NCBI GenBank assembly: GCA_002753565.1 | Contig: PEAM01000004.1 | Span: 62,001-126,000, forward strand | From: Magnetococcales bacterium | GTDB lineage: Bacteria > Pseudomonadota > Magnetococcia > Magnetococcales > JADFYX01 | Length of the DNA: 64,000 bases | Direction of reading: 5' to 3' | Notes under the pieces: generated by a model | The model's database searches: none | Seen by the model: only the letters and a program-made list of their open reading frames with translations | Told to the model about the DNA's origin: nothing | Shown: piece by piece, positions 25,824-34,438 of the stretch | Numbering within the stretch: the stretch's first letter is position 1 | How the letters are laid out: each line of letters opens with the position of its first letter | Position numbers and translations under genes: made by a program

Positions 25824-27233
25824 ATGGAACAGCAAGGGGTTCGACCAGCCGCCGTAGCCGGAACATTCTACCCCCAAGATCCCCAGCAGTTGCGGGATAT
25901 GGTTCGGGGTTTCCTCATCCAGGCCCCTGCCTCTCCCCAAGGTGAACCAAAAGCCTTGATCTCCCCCCACGCTGGCTACATCTATTCGGGTCAGGTTGCG
26001 GCGTATGGCTATAAAAACCTCCCCCAGGCACCAGCGGATAATCCCCGGCGGGTTTTTGTGCTGGCTCCCAGCCATCGGGTCTATCTGGATGGGGTTTCGG
26101 TGGGCAACTTTTCCGCCTATCAGACCCCTCTGGGCGAGGTGGAGATTGATCAGGCCGTTGTCGACCGACTGGCAGCCCAGCCCGATGTCAGTCGAGATCC
26201 CCAATCCCATCAGTCAGACCACGCTCTGGAGGTGCAGATCCCCTTTCTTCAAGAGACCGTTGTCCATTTTAAACTGGTTCCCATCATGTTTGGTGATATC
26301 AGCGGTGGACAGTTGGCCGATCTGATCGATAGCTGCTGGCAGCCGGGGGATCTGATTATCATCTCCTCAGACCTCTCCCATTTTCACCCCTACCAGAAAG
26401 CCATGGCACTGGACCAACAAAGCCATCAGGCTGTTCTGTCTCAAAAGCCACGCGCCATTGAGTCTTGTGAAGCCTGTGGGCGGACCGGCATGTCGGCCCT
26501 TCTGGAGATAGCCCGTCGGCACAGGTGGTCCCCCTCTCTGAGCAACTATTGCAACTCTGGGGATACGGCGGGGGATAAAAACCGGGTGGTGGGTTATGCC
26601 ACCTATCTTTTCTACCCCAACCAGACCGCTGCCGTTTCCTCTCCACCCCCAACACCCAGACCAGATCAGACCACCCTGCCGGCCGCTCTACCCGCCTTGG
26701 TGCGTCGCCACCTCGAAGCCAAGCTGGCCGGTCAAGAGGGCAACACCCCCAACAACCTGATGGAACAGTTTCCCGACCTGAGCAGACAGGGCGCCACCTT
26801 TATCACCCTCACCAAAGCGGGGGTACTACGAGGCTGCATCGGCTCCCTGGTCGCCCACCGCTCCCTGGCAGAAGATCTGCTGGAAAACGGCCTCTCTGCT
26901 GCCAGACGCGACCCCCGTTTTCCTCCGGTTAGCCGAGAAGAGCTGGATCAGCTCAAGGTGGAAGTCTCCCTGCTCAGCTCCCCGGAACCCCTGCTCTACC
27001 GGGATTCGGACGATCTGCTCGCTTGCCTTAAACCGGGGGTGCATGGCGTAATTTTAAAAAAATCTGGGCGACAATCCACCTTTCTACCCCAAGTGTGGGA
27101 ACAGATTCCTGATAAGGTGACCTTTATGGAACATCTCTGTGCCAAGGCTGGGCTTGGCGGCTCCTGCTGGCAAGACAACCCACAAATTTTGACCTATACC
27201 GTCGAAAAAATAAAAGAGACATCGGTAGATTGA
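25824..27233 (+). CDS. MEMO1-AMMECR1 fusion protein (AmmeMemoRadiSam proteins B and A)
   Basis: The 469-residue protein joins two domains normally encoded separately. The N-terminal MEMO1-like domain (about 1-270) has the conserved metal-site motifs VAGTFYP, SPHAGYIYSG, SDHALEVQIPFLQ and SSDLSHF. The C-terminal AMMECR1 domain (about 290-465) has GATFITLTKAGVLRGCIGSL and the family end. The two domains usually neighbour a radical SAM enzyme in AmmeMemoRadiSam loci; none is seen here. The molecular function is not firmly known. The ATG at 25824 is preferred to 25806 because GGGAG lies six bases upstream. The stop overlaps the next gene's ATG. Confidence 0.9.
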   Translation: MEQQGVRPAAVAGTFYPQDPQQLRDMVRGFLIQAPASPQGEPKALISPHAGYIYSGQVAAYGYKNLPQAPADNPRRVFVLAPSHRVYLDGVSVGNFSAYQTPLGEVEIDQAVVDRLAAQPDVSRDPQSHQSDHALEVQIPFLQETVVHFKLVPIMFGDISGGQLADLIDSCWQPGDLIIISSDLSHFHPYQKAMALDQQSHQAVLSQKPRAIESCEACGRTGMSALLEIARRHRWSPSLSNYCNSGDTAGDKNRVVGYATYLFYPNQTAAVSSPPPTPRPDQTTLPAALPALVRRHLEAKLAGQEGNTPNNLMEQFPDLSRQGATFITLTKAGVLRGCIGSLVAHRSLAEDLLENGLSAARRDPRFPPVSREELDQLKVEVSLLSSPEPLLYRDSDDLLACLKPGVHGVILKKSGRQSTFLPQVWEQIPDKVTFMEHLCAKAGLGGSCWQDNPQILTYTVEKIKETSVD

Positions 27234-27976
27234 TGGCCGGTTTTAAAGCCCATTTTTCCTTTGCCGCCGTAACCGGTGGGGTTGGCGCCACCGCCCTGCT
27301 CTCTGCCGGTGTAATCGACACCAACAGCATGCTGTTCTGTTTTAGTGCTGCCATCTTGGGGGGGCTGCTGCCCGATATCGACTCCGACACCTCCACCCCC
27401 CTCCAGGTGAGCTTTACCCTTTTTGCTCTGATCTTCTCTTTTCTGGTTATGTTCAGCCAGGCGGCCACCCTGTCCACCCTGGAGCTGCTGATCATCTGGC
27501 TGGGGGCCTTTCTCTTTTTCAAGCTGATTATCTTTGAGCTTTTTACCCGACTGACGGTCCATCGGGGTATTTTCCACTCTATTCCCGCCGCTTTTCTCTC
27601 ACTTTTTCTTACTACTCTTTTTTTAAGGCAGCTCTTTCATCTGGATAACCAAACCGCCTGGATTGTCGGCTCTTTTGTGCTGATCGGTTTTATCAGCCAT
27701 CTGCTGCTGGACGAGTTGGCGAGCCTCAATTTTTTGGGGCTGGGTGGGGTCAAACACTCCTTTGGTACCGCCTTAAAGTTCTACTCACCCAGCTTTGTTG
27801 CCACCTTCTCCCTCTATCTGGCCCTGGCGTTTTTTTATCTGCTTGCCCCAAGCAGTGACGGCCTTGTCGATCAGCTCCTCTCAACTCAGTTCTGGTACAC
27901 TCTCGCCGATGGGCTGCTGCCAACCGGTGGCTGGTTTCGAATTAAGTTAAGCCTCTGGAGCTGGTGGAACCTGTAA
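27233..27976 (+). CDS. YdjM/DUF457-family membrane-bound metal-dependent hydrolase-like protein
   Basis: The 247-residue protein has about five membrane segments and the family motifs: His in FKAHFSFAAVTGG, GGLLPDIDSDTSTP, VHRGIFHSIPAAF and GFISHLLLDELAS. The conserved His and Asp residues suggest a metal site near the membrane face. E. coli YdjM is under LexA control; no LexA box was seen here. The ATG at 27233 shares a base with the TGA of the MEMO1 fusion gene, so the two are translated together. Substrate unknown. Confidence 0.85.
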   Translation: MAGFKAHFSFAAVTGGVGATALLSAGVIDTNSMLFCFSAAILGGLLPDIDSDTSTPLQVSFTLFALIFSFLVMFSQAATLSTLELLIIWLGAFLFFKLIIFELFTRLTVHRGIFHSIPAAFLSLFLTTLFLRQLFHLDNQTAWIVGSFVLIGFISHLLLDELASLNFLGLGGVKHSFGTALKFYSPSFVATFSLYLALAFFYLLAPSSDGLVDQLLSTQFWYTLADGLLPTGGWFRIKLSLWSWWNL

Positions 27977-27994
27977 CCTGACCCAATAAAGAGC

Positions 27995-28024
27995 TTGACT
28001 ATATTTGCCTAGGCAAATATAGTC
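27995..28024 (+). promoter_or_regulatory. arsR promoter embedded in a 28-bp perfect palindrome (ArsR operator)
   Basis: The palindrome covers 27997-28024; each half is GACTATATTTGCCT. A -35 hexamer TTGACT (27995-28000), a 17-base spacer and a -10 hexamer TATAGT (28018-28023) lie almost exactly on it, so a repressor dimer bound here would block RNA polymerase. The transcription start would fall about 7 bases after the -10, at or next to the arsR ATG (28031), implying a leaderless message. ArsR family repressors bind such palindromes and leave on arsenite binding. Confidence 0.85.
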
Positions 28025-28030
28025 TCTTTC

Positions 28031-28381
28031 ATGAACCGATTAACGGCGTGGTCCACCCAACATAAAGCCCTCTCCGAGCCACTGCGTATCCGCCTGCTCT
28101 CTTTGGTAGCGGCTGCGGGAGAGATGTGTGTCTGCGATCTGATCACCATCACCGGGGTCTCCCAGAGCATGGTCTCCCGACATCTGGCCTACCTTCGAAA
28201 CTCCGGCTGGCTGGTGGCCAGGCGGGATAAGCTCTGGATGCACTACCGATTAGCCGACCCCGAGGACCAAATGGCCAAAGCCATACTGGAGGCAATCAGA
28301 CAACATGGACCACAAAGCCAGCAAATACAAAACGATCTATCCGCCCTTGCCCAGTTGACAGAACCGGGCAGTAGCTGTTGA
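28031..28381 (+). CDS. arsR: ArsR/SmtB-family arsenic-responsive repressor
   Basis: The 116-residue winged-helix protein has KALSEPLRIRLLSLV, the metal-binding ELCVCDL-type motif EMCVCDLI and the recognition helix QSMVSRHLAYLRNSGWL. The two Cys in CVC are the arsenite ligands of ArsR; a C-terminal SSC may add a third thiol. It is the first gene of an arsR-GAPDH-arsJ operon and lies against its own palindromic promoter. No Shine-Dalgarno sequence precedes the ATG, in agreement with a leaderless start. Confidence 0.93.
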   Translation: MNRLTAWSTQHKALSEPLRIRLLSLVAAAGEMCVCDLITITGVSQSMVSRHLAYLRNSGWLVARRDKLWMHYRLADPEDQMAKAILEAIRQHGPQSQQIQNDLSALAQLTEPGSSC

Positions 28382-28433
28382 AAACAGCTCATAATAGTTT
28401 CCAATCCATTACCTGAACACAACAGGAGAAACC

Positions 28434-29444
28434 ATGTCTATTCGTATCGGAATCAACGGTTTTGGTCGTATGGGACGTTTGGGATTCCGGGCTGGATACA
28501 GCTCTACGGCATTCGAAATTGTCCATATCAACGAAATCCAAGGTGACGCCGCCTGTGCCGCCCATCTGTTAAAGTACGATTCAGTCCACGGTCGCTGGGA
28601 CCACGATGTCGCAGCTAAGGAGGGGACCATTCAGGTTGATGGCAACACCATCACCTACTCCTCCGCCGCCACACCCGGCGAGGTAGATTGGGCGGGAATG
28701 GGCATCGATCTGGTTTTGGAGTGCAGCGGAAAGTTCAAGAGCCAAACGGCCTTGCAGCCCTATTTTGATCAAGGGATCCCCAAAGTGGTGGTCTCAGCCC
28801 CGGTAAAAGAGGGCGGTTTGAATCTGGTTATGGGCGTCAATGATCATCTATACGATCCCGACACACACCACATTATCACCCCCGCCTCCTGCACCACCAA
28901 CTGTCTGGCGCCGGTGGTCAAGGTTATGTTGGAGGGGTTGGGAATCAAACACGCCTCCATGACCACCATCCACGATATCACCAACACCCAGACCATTATC
29001 GATCTTGGCCATAAAGATCTCCGAAGAGCCAGAGCCTGCTCCATGTCCCTGATTCCAACCTCCTCCGGCTCAGCCAAAGCCATCATCCAGATTTTCCCAG
29101 AGCTGGAAGGAAAAATGAACGGTTTGGCGGTACGGGTTCCACTGCTCAACGCCTCCCTGACCGATATGGTCTTTGAGGTCGAGCGCCCTACCACCGTGGA
29201 AGAGGTCAACGGCTTGATGAAAGCGGCCTCCCAGGGGGGGTTAAAGGATATTCTAGGCTATGAAGAGATCCCCTTGGTCTCGATTGACTACAAGGATGAC
29301 CCCCGCTCCTCCATCATTGACGCCCTCTCTACCATGGTTATTAACGAAACCCAAGTTAAACTGCTCGCCTGGTACGATAATGAATGGGGCTACGCCTGCC
29401 GAATGATGGAGCTGGTTGAAAAAGTAGCCAAGAGCATAAAATAG
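28434..29444 (+). CDS. ArsJ-associated glyceraldehyde-3-phosphate dehydrogenase
   Basis: The 336-residue GAPDH has the Rossmann motif [10 protein letters not shown], the catalytic Cys in [14 protein letters not shown] and the C-terminal [12 protein letters not shown]. Between arsR and arsJ its established role is arsenate detoxification: it uses arsenate in place of phosphate to form 1-arseno-3-phosphoglycerate, which ArsJ exports and which then hydrolyses outside. A GGAG ribosome site precedes the ATG. This specialised copy need not be the glycolytic enzyme of the cell. Confidence 0.93.
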   Translation: MSIRIGINGFGRMGRLGFRAGYSSTAFEIVHINEIQGDAACAAHLLKYDSVHGRWDHDVAAKEGTIQVDGNTITYSSAATPGEVDWAGMGIDLVLECSGKFKSQTALQPYFDQGIPKVVVSAPVKEGGLNLVMGVNDHLYDPDTHHIITPASCTTNCLAPVVKVMLEGLGIKHASMTTIHDITNTQTIIDLGHKDLRRARACSMSLIPTSSGSAKAIIQIFPELEGKMNGLAVRVPLLNASLTDMVFEVERPTTVEEVNGLMKAASQGGLKDILGYEEIPLVSIDYKDDPRSSIIDALSTMVINETQVKLLAWYDNEWGYACRMMELVEKVAKSIK

Positions 29445-29480
29445 CCCCCTTTTTTTTCTCTTACTAATAAAGAGCTAGCC

Positions 29481-30734
29481 ATGACCACCACCTCCCAAGC
29501 CGGAATACGCAACTATCTGTTGGTTACCCTGGCCTATTGGGCCTTTACCATCACCGATGGTGCCATCCACATGCTGGTGGTGCTCCATTTTCACAACCTG
29601 GGGTTCAAACCCCTGGATATTGCCTTTCTTTTTCTTTTTTATGAGGTGTTCGGCATCATCACCAACGGTGTTGGGGGCTATATTGGTGCCCGGCTGGGTC
29701 TGAACACCACCATGTTTTTGGGCATGGTTCTGCAGATTTTAGCTCTCACCATGCTGGCTGTAGACCCAAGCTGGCTCTCTATTCCCTACATTATGTCCTT
29801 TATGGCCCTGTCGGGAATTGCCAAAGATTTGAACAAAATGAGCGCCAAATCCAGTGTCAAGCTGATGGTGCCCGATGGTGAGGAGTCTGACAGCCGGCTG
29901 TTTAAGATGGTCGCTCTGCTCACCGGCTCCAAAAACTCCCTCAAGGGGGCCGGGTTTTTTCTGGGGGGGCTTCTGTTGGCACTCTGGGGATTTCAAATCG
30001 CCCTGCTTACCTTGGCTGGCGGACTTCTCATCACCATGATTTTAACCAGCTGGCTGCTACCCAAGGAGATGGGTAAGGCAAAAAGCAGCCTTAAATTTAA
30101 ACAGCTGTTTTCCAAAACCCCACAGATCAACCGCCTTTCTGCTGCCCGTTTTTTTCTGTTCGGCTCTCGAGACGTCTGGTTTACCGTGGCTCTTCCGGTC
30201 TTTTTTGCCGAACAGCTGGGCTGGTCCCATACCCAGGTTGGTACCTTCCTGGCGTTATGGGTAGTCGGATATGGGGTGGTTCAGGCCATTGCTCCCGGTC
30301 TGCTCCGAGGTAAACAGAAGGATCATGGACCCGATGGTCGCACCGCTCAGCTCTGGGCTTTTCTCCTGATTCTCTTCCCGGCCGGTATCGCCCTGGCTCT
30401 AACCCAAGGGTTTAACCCAGCCACCGCCATCGTCGTGGGGCTGGGGCTGTTCGGGGCTGTTTTTGCCATCAACTCATCGGTCCACTCTTTCCTCATCCTG
30501 CTCTATTCCGATCGGGATACGGTAGCCATGAATGTGGGGTTCTATTACATGGCCAATGCCGCCGGACGCCTGACGGGGACCGTCCTCTCTGGTGGGGTCT
30601 ATCAGCTCTATGGTCTCCAGGGCTGTCTCTGGACCTCGGTCGCCTTTATCACCGCCGCCGCTCTCATCTCCATGACCCTTCCCGACCACAACAAGTGGCA
30701 GGAGATCCGCCAGAAAATTGCCCCGGCTGATTAA
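29481..30734 (+). CDS. arsJ: Organoarsenical efflux MFS transporter ArsJ
   Basis: The 417-residue major facilitator protein has about 12 membrane segments. Its start IRNYLLVTLAYWAFTITDGAIHMLVVLHFHNLG and the early GVGGYIGARLG motif are typical of ArsJ. It exports 1-arseno-3-phosphoglycerate made by the adjacent GAPDH, giving arsenate resistance without arsenate reduction. It follows the GAPDH gene by 36 bases and is the last gene of the operon. Confidence 0.93.
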   Translation: MTTTSQAGIRNYLLVTLAYWAFTITDGAIHMLVVLHFHNLGFKPLDIAFLFLFYEVFGIITNGVGGYIGARLGLNTTMFLGMVLQILALTMLAVDPSWLSIPYIMSFMALSGIAKDLNKMSAKSSVKLMVPDGEESDSRLFKMVALLTGSKNSLKGAGFFLGGLLLALWGFQIALLTLAGGLLITMILTSWLLPKEMGKAKSSLKFKQLFSKTPQINRLSAARFFLFGSRDVWFTVALPVFFAEQLGWSHTQVGTFLALWVVGYGVVQAIAPGLLRGKQKDHGPDGRTAQLWAFLLILFPAGIALALTQGFNPATAIVVGLGLFGAVFAINSSVHSFLILLYSDRDTVAMNVGFYYMANAAGRLTGTVLSGGVYQLYGLQGCLWTSVAFITAAALISMTLPDHNKWQEIRQKIAPAD

Positions 30735-30777
30735 TGAGCGAGATTCCAAAACCCAATGGATACAAAACCGGATGGGC

Positions 30778-30803
30778 CTGGGAAGGCATGAATGCCTTCC
30801 CAG
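30778..30803. repeat. Palindrome downstream of arsJ
   Basis: Arms CTGGGAAGGCAT and ATGCCTTCCCAG (12 bases each, 2-base centre) are perfectly complementary. The following bases (CGGGTTTTGGC) form only a weak T tract, so a terminator role is possible but not clear. Confidence 0.6.
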
Positions 30804-30883
30804 CGGGTTTTGGCAGCGCCCAATGTTTTAAGCCTTTGTTTTTAAAATTAAAAAGTGTGGGGATTTGGGGCCTGCAAGGCCTC

Positions 30884-30907
30884 CCAAGGTGTTGACTTTG
30901 TCTTTAA
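30884..30907 (-). repeat. Dispersed 24-base intergenic repeat, copy 2
   Basis: The reverse complement of this stretch matches 22407-22430 at 21 of 24 positions. The neighbouring sequence GGCCTGCAAGGCCTCCC may belong to the same element. Confidence 0.5.
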
Positions 30908-30977
30908 CCATTGTCCAAATTTGGTTTTATCTGACAATATGTCTTTGACCTTGCCTTGTTTTTCTACCTTACCAGAC

Positions 30978-31014
30978 AAAAAAAGCCCCTGCTCTATAAG
31001 CAGGGGCTTTTTTT
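30978..31014. terminator. Bidirectional intrinsic terminator between arsJ and the Pro-rich protein gene
   Basis: The stem AGCCCCTGC (30984-30992) pairs with GCAGGGGCT (31000-31008) around a 7-base loop. It is flanked by seven A residues on the left and seven T residues on the right, so it should work in both directions, ending both converging transcripts. Confidence 0.93.
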
Positions 31015-31059
31015 ATCGTAGCAACCCTCTTTTGTGTCAGAGAGAGAGCATAACGTCAA

Positions 31060-31488
31060 CTACCACATAACCACAGGCTGCCCAAATCCCATGACCATGG
31101 GTGGATAGACCATGACAACCGGGTTATGGGGATAGATGTGGCGAGAGTAGATTTGAACATGGTCCTCTTTGGGCTGCACAGGGGGTTCTACCTCTACCTT
31201 CTCGGGAGGTGGCGGTACTGGAGCGCGCCTGGGAGCCATGGGGACCAGGCGTGTCTCTACCTGGTAGAGGGTGGGTGGAGGTGCGACGCGAACCGGTGCA
31301 ACGGGCACGTAGTAGGTTGTTGGCACCTGATAGGTGTAGACGGGAGCAACAGCGTGGTAAACTGGTGCAGCCGGGTGGGCCAAAAAGCTAAGGTCGAAAT
31401 CTGCCTGGGCCTGGGCTGGAGACAACAAACCGCCAGCCAGCAGAACGGCCCCTGCCAACAGAGTACGTGGGCTGCTTAAAAGTTTCAT
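31060..31488 (-). CDS. Exported Pro/Val/Tyr-rich protein of unknown function
   Basis: The 142-residue product has a clear signal peptide (residues 1-28, ending SPAQAQA). The mature part is low-complexity and rich in Pro, Val, Tyr and Met (APVYHAVAPVYTYQVPTTYYVPV, PVPPPPEKVEVEPPVQPKE) with no Cys. The composition suggests an extended surface or periplasmic protein, but I recognise no family. An upstream GGAG supports the ATG. It is a monocistronic gene bounded by a shared terminator and a 250-base AT-rich upstream spacer. Confidence 0.72.
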   Translation of the reverse strand: MKLLSSPRTLLAGAVLLAGGLLSPAQAQADFDLSFLAHPAAPVYHAVAPVYTYQVPTTYYVPVAPVRVAPPPTLYQVETRLVPMAPRRAPVPPPPEKVEVEPPVQPKEDHVQIYSRHIYPHNPVVMVYPPMVMGFGQPVVMW

Positions 31489-31738
31489 CTATTCTCCCTC
31501 CTGCAAAATAGCTAGTAACATATCAACTAAAGTCTGGGATAATTCTCTCACAAGTTCAAACTGAAAGCCAGAAACGAATCCCAGAATTGAGTATATTTTT
31601 ATAACTTACTACGATACATAGCATATAACAAAAAAGATTGTCGATCAAAACAGACCTGAAAGCAAATTAACGTAAGTTTGTCAATAGATTAACGATAGTT
31701 TGGTCACCCCAGTCTCCGGTATAAAGCAGCCGATTATC

Positions 31739-34315
31739 TTAATAATCCTCCTCTTGCAACGGGCCATCAACCTGGCTTTTTACGCAGCCAACAATCGCCT
31801 GAGCCAACTGGACCGCCCGTTGAAACCGTTTGGCGGGATCGACCTGAAGAGCCGTAGCAACCACCTCATCCAAACAGGGTGGCAGGGCCGGGTTGACGAG
31901 GGAGGGTTTTTTGAAAGAGGTGTAGTCCAGGTCATTGTCCCAATCGGAGTAGATAAGTTCGTCCCGATTAAAAGGGGCCAGGCCGGTCAGCAACCGATAG
32001 AAAAGCACTCCCAACGAGAAGATATCGGAGCAGGCATTCGGCGCAACCCCTGCAGCACACTCGGGAGCCAGATGGTAGGGAACAACCTGTGGGTGGACCG
32101 AGACAAGTCGCCCCCCCGCCATATTGATCAGGCTGGAGAGGGCAAAATTGGTCACCTTGGTCTCTCTGCTCTGTTTATCGTAGAGAATGTTGGACGGCTT
32201 CAAATCACCGTGGACCACCCCTTTATTATGGGCATAATCCAGTGCCATGGCCACTTTAACCGCCACCTGAAGAGCCAGGGCGGTGGGCAGAAGATGATCT
32301 TTGTCCACATATCGGATCAAACTTTTGGCTGGCAGATATTCCATGGAGAAGAAGGCTTTACCAAACTGCTCTCCCCCCTGTTGAACATGGATAATACTGG
32401 GATGTTCCAACTGGGTGCTGAGGGATAAAATTTCAAAAAAACGCCGACTGGCCTCCGGCAGCATCGATGTTTCAAAGATTTCGGTCAATGGAATCACCTT
32501 CACCGCCACCGGCAACAGATTATGCGGATCACGCCCCAAATAGACTGAACCAACGGAGCCTTGCCCCAGGATCTCTTTAAGCTGGAACTGGTCCAGGGTA
32601 AAAGGGGAACTGGTGGCAACAGGGGGTTGGGAGACGGGTTTGACAGGGGTTTTATCGTCGACAATCGATTGAGCCTGAAGCAACCGGGCAGGGAGGTCTC
32701 GGTACGCTGGATCAAAGGCCGACATATGCTGCCAAACCTCCAGGGCCAAGGCCGGTTTTTCTGCCTGTTCAAGCTCTGCTGCCAATGGGTAGAGAATCTT
32801 CATCATGGCCTCGTCCAGTCGGCACCCCTGAAACTTTTTAAAGGCCAACTCCAGCCGGCCCTCTCTTTGGAAAGCCAATCCCAAACGCAAATTGGACTCC
32901 TCCAACCCAACAGCCACCGGAGGCGGGAGACTCTTCTCCTCTCCTCGCATCAGAAGATGAAGCAACAGCGAGCCAACAAGCAGCAGCAAGAGGGGTCCTG
33001 CCAAAGGAAACCAAACACCCAAAAACCCCATCAACAGCCCATGGCCAGCCACCATTCCCAGACCAATAACCACGGTTGCCACCTTGCCAAAACGCCGACC
33101 CCAAGCCGTCGGAAGCCAAAGCAAAAACAGACCAACCCCAATATAGGTCGCACGCTTTAAAGAGCTGTGCCAGAACAGACGTCGGTAGTGATCTTGGTTG
33201 AGCAGGCTGGAAATCCGATAGCCCAACAGCTCAACCGGCGACAGAAATTCGGTGTCTGTGAGCATGACTTCAGGAAAAAGGGTTGGAGCCGTTCCGCCGA
33301 TCAAGACAATGTTATCCTTAAAAATATCGGCCTCGAAATGACCCGCCAAGATATCGGAGAAAGAGAGGGTCTTGAAAGGGGATAGATCTGGAGATTTTTG
33401 GTAGTGAGGAAGAAAGGTGAAATAGTCAGAATCCACCCCCAACGCCAGAGGACCTATTTGAAGAGCGCCATTCTCATAGCCGACTTCAGAGAGCTTCACC
33501 CCCTGACTTTTCGCCGCCACCGCCAAAGCCAGAGAGGGGAGTGCCGTCCCGTTATAGGACAACACCAGCCGACTTTGACGGACAAAACCGCTCTCTCCCT
33601 GCTCTGGCAGAAAAAAGCCCACCGCAGCCGCCCTTTGTCCCAACCCGGAAAAGACCGGCTTGATGGAGAGAATTTTGTTGGCAAGAGGTGCGGAGAGGGG
33701 CAGACGCAGCAGGTCGGCTCCACTCTCTCTTGTCAGGTAAGGCGGGGGTGGAGGAGGAGGAAGAATGATATAGTGTTCAGCCACCTTCACCACCATCCCC
33801 TGAATCACCGTGCCAGCCTGCAAAAAAGCCTGCTCCAACTGGCGGAACTCATCCTCCGGCTCCAGGCCGGAAGTGAGGATTTTTCGTAAATTGGAGAGAT
33901 GGTTACGACGCAGCAGAGGAGCGGATGGTTGTTGAGCCTCATCAACCCCCCCCTCCTCTTCCTCCGAGGCCTCTTTCAGATAGCGCTGCAGCCGTCCCAA
34001 CCCCTCTCCCTCCTGATCAGGAATGGTCTCGGAGAAAGGGATGGTGTTGACAATTGATCGGGCCCCTCCCTGGGAGAGGGTTGTGATCAGACGGGCAAAC
34101 TGTCTCTGAGACCAAGGCCAGGAGCCGAGAGCAGCCAGACTTTTTTCGTCGATGGAGACCACCACAATCCGTTCATCTGCCTGTTTGGGATTGAGAGCAG
34201 CCGTATAGTCAAAAACCCGATCTTCGATGGATTGGATCGGCTGTTTGGAATCGAAGAAGAGAAAGAGCGCAACCAATAGAGCTGCCAAAAGGTATTTTAT
34301 GATGATATTGACCAT
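31739..34315 (-). CDS. CHASE2-domain serine/threonine protein kinase with atypical DFG motif
   Basis: The 858-residue protein has an N-terminal membrane anchor, an extracytoplasmic CHASE2 sensor (about 25-370, with ERIVVVSIDEKSLAALGSWPWSQRQFARLI), three membrane helices (about 385-455), a helical linker (about 470-560) and a protein kinase domain (about 575-850). Kinase motifs are the Gly loop GQGSVGSV, VAVKV (ATP Lys), the catalytic loop HGDLKPSN and APECAAG. The DFG motif is replaced by NFA (in KVTNFALSS): the metal-binding Asp is Asn. The kinase may be weak or a pseudokinase. Its signal and substrates are unknown. It is divergent from the moaE-mogA gene. Confidence 0.88.
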   Translation of the reverse strand: MVNIIIKYLLAALLVALFLFFDSKQPIQSIEDRVFDYTAALNPKQADERIVVVSIDEKSLAALGSWPWSQRQFARLITTLSQGGARSIVNTIPFSETIPDQEGEGLGRLQRYLKEASEEEEGGVDEAQQPSAPLLRRNHLSNLRKILTSGLEPEDEFRQLEQAFLQAGTVIQGMVVKVAEHYIILPPPPPPPYLTRESGADLLRLPLSAPLANKILSIKPVFSGLGQRAAAVGFFLPEQGESGFVRQSRLVLSYNGTALPSLALAVAAKSQGVKLSEVGYENGALQIGPLALGVDSDYFTFLPHYQKSPDLSPFKTLSFSDILAGHFEADIFKDNIVLIGGTAPTLFPEVMLTDTEFLSPVELLGYRISSLLNQDHYRRLFWHSSLKRATYIGVGLFLLWLPTAWGRRFGKVATVVIGLGMVAGHGLLMGFLGVWFPLAGPLLLLLVGSLLLHLLMRGEEKSLPPPVAVGLEESNLRLGLAFQREGRLELAFKKFQGCRLDEAMMKILYPLAAELEQAEKPALALEVWQHMSAFDPAYRDLPARLLQAQSIVDDKTPVKPVSQPPVATSSPFTLDQFQLKEILGQGSVGSVYLGRDPHNLLPVAVKVIPLTEIFETSMLPEASRRFFEILSLSTQLEHPSIIHVQQGGEQFGKAFFSMEYLPAKSLIRYVDKDHLLPTALALQVAVKVAMALDYAHNKGVVHGDLKPSNILYDKQSRETKVTNFALSSLINMAGGRLVSVHPQVVPYHLAPECAAGVAPNACSDIFSLGVLFYRLLTGLAPFNRDELIYSDWDNDLDYTSFKKPSLVNPALPPCLDEVVATALQVDPAKRFQRAVQLAQAIVGCVKSQVDGPLQEEDY

Positions 34316-34438
34316 TGTTCCAGAGGAGGGAGACCAAGTGATCGCCCTTTTTGTATCAACCTTTTTGTTCCCGAGAGATTTATATGATAAACCATTGGGG
34401 AGTGTGGTGACAAATCAAACCTGTTCGAAAGCGCCAAA

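Larger units (their letters stand above)
30735..31059. other. Intergenic region after arsJ with palindromes, repeat relic and terminator
   Basis: The 325-base spacer holds no gene. From left to right it has a 12-bp-arm palindrome (30778-30803), an imperfect GGCCT/AGGCC palindrome near 30868-30885, the second copy of a 24-base dispersed repeat (30884-30907), and a strong bidirectional terminator (30978-31014). The density of palindromic pieces suggests decayed dispersed elements. Confidence 0.6.
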
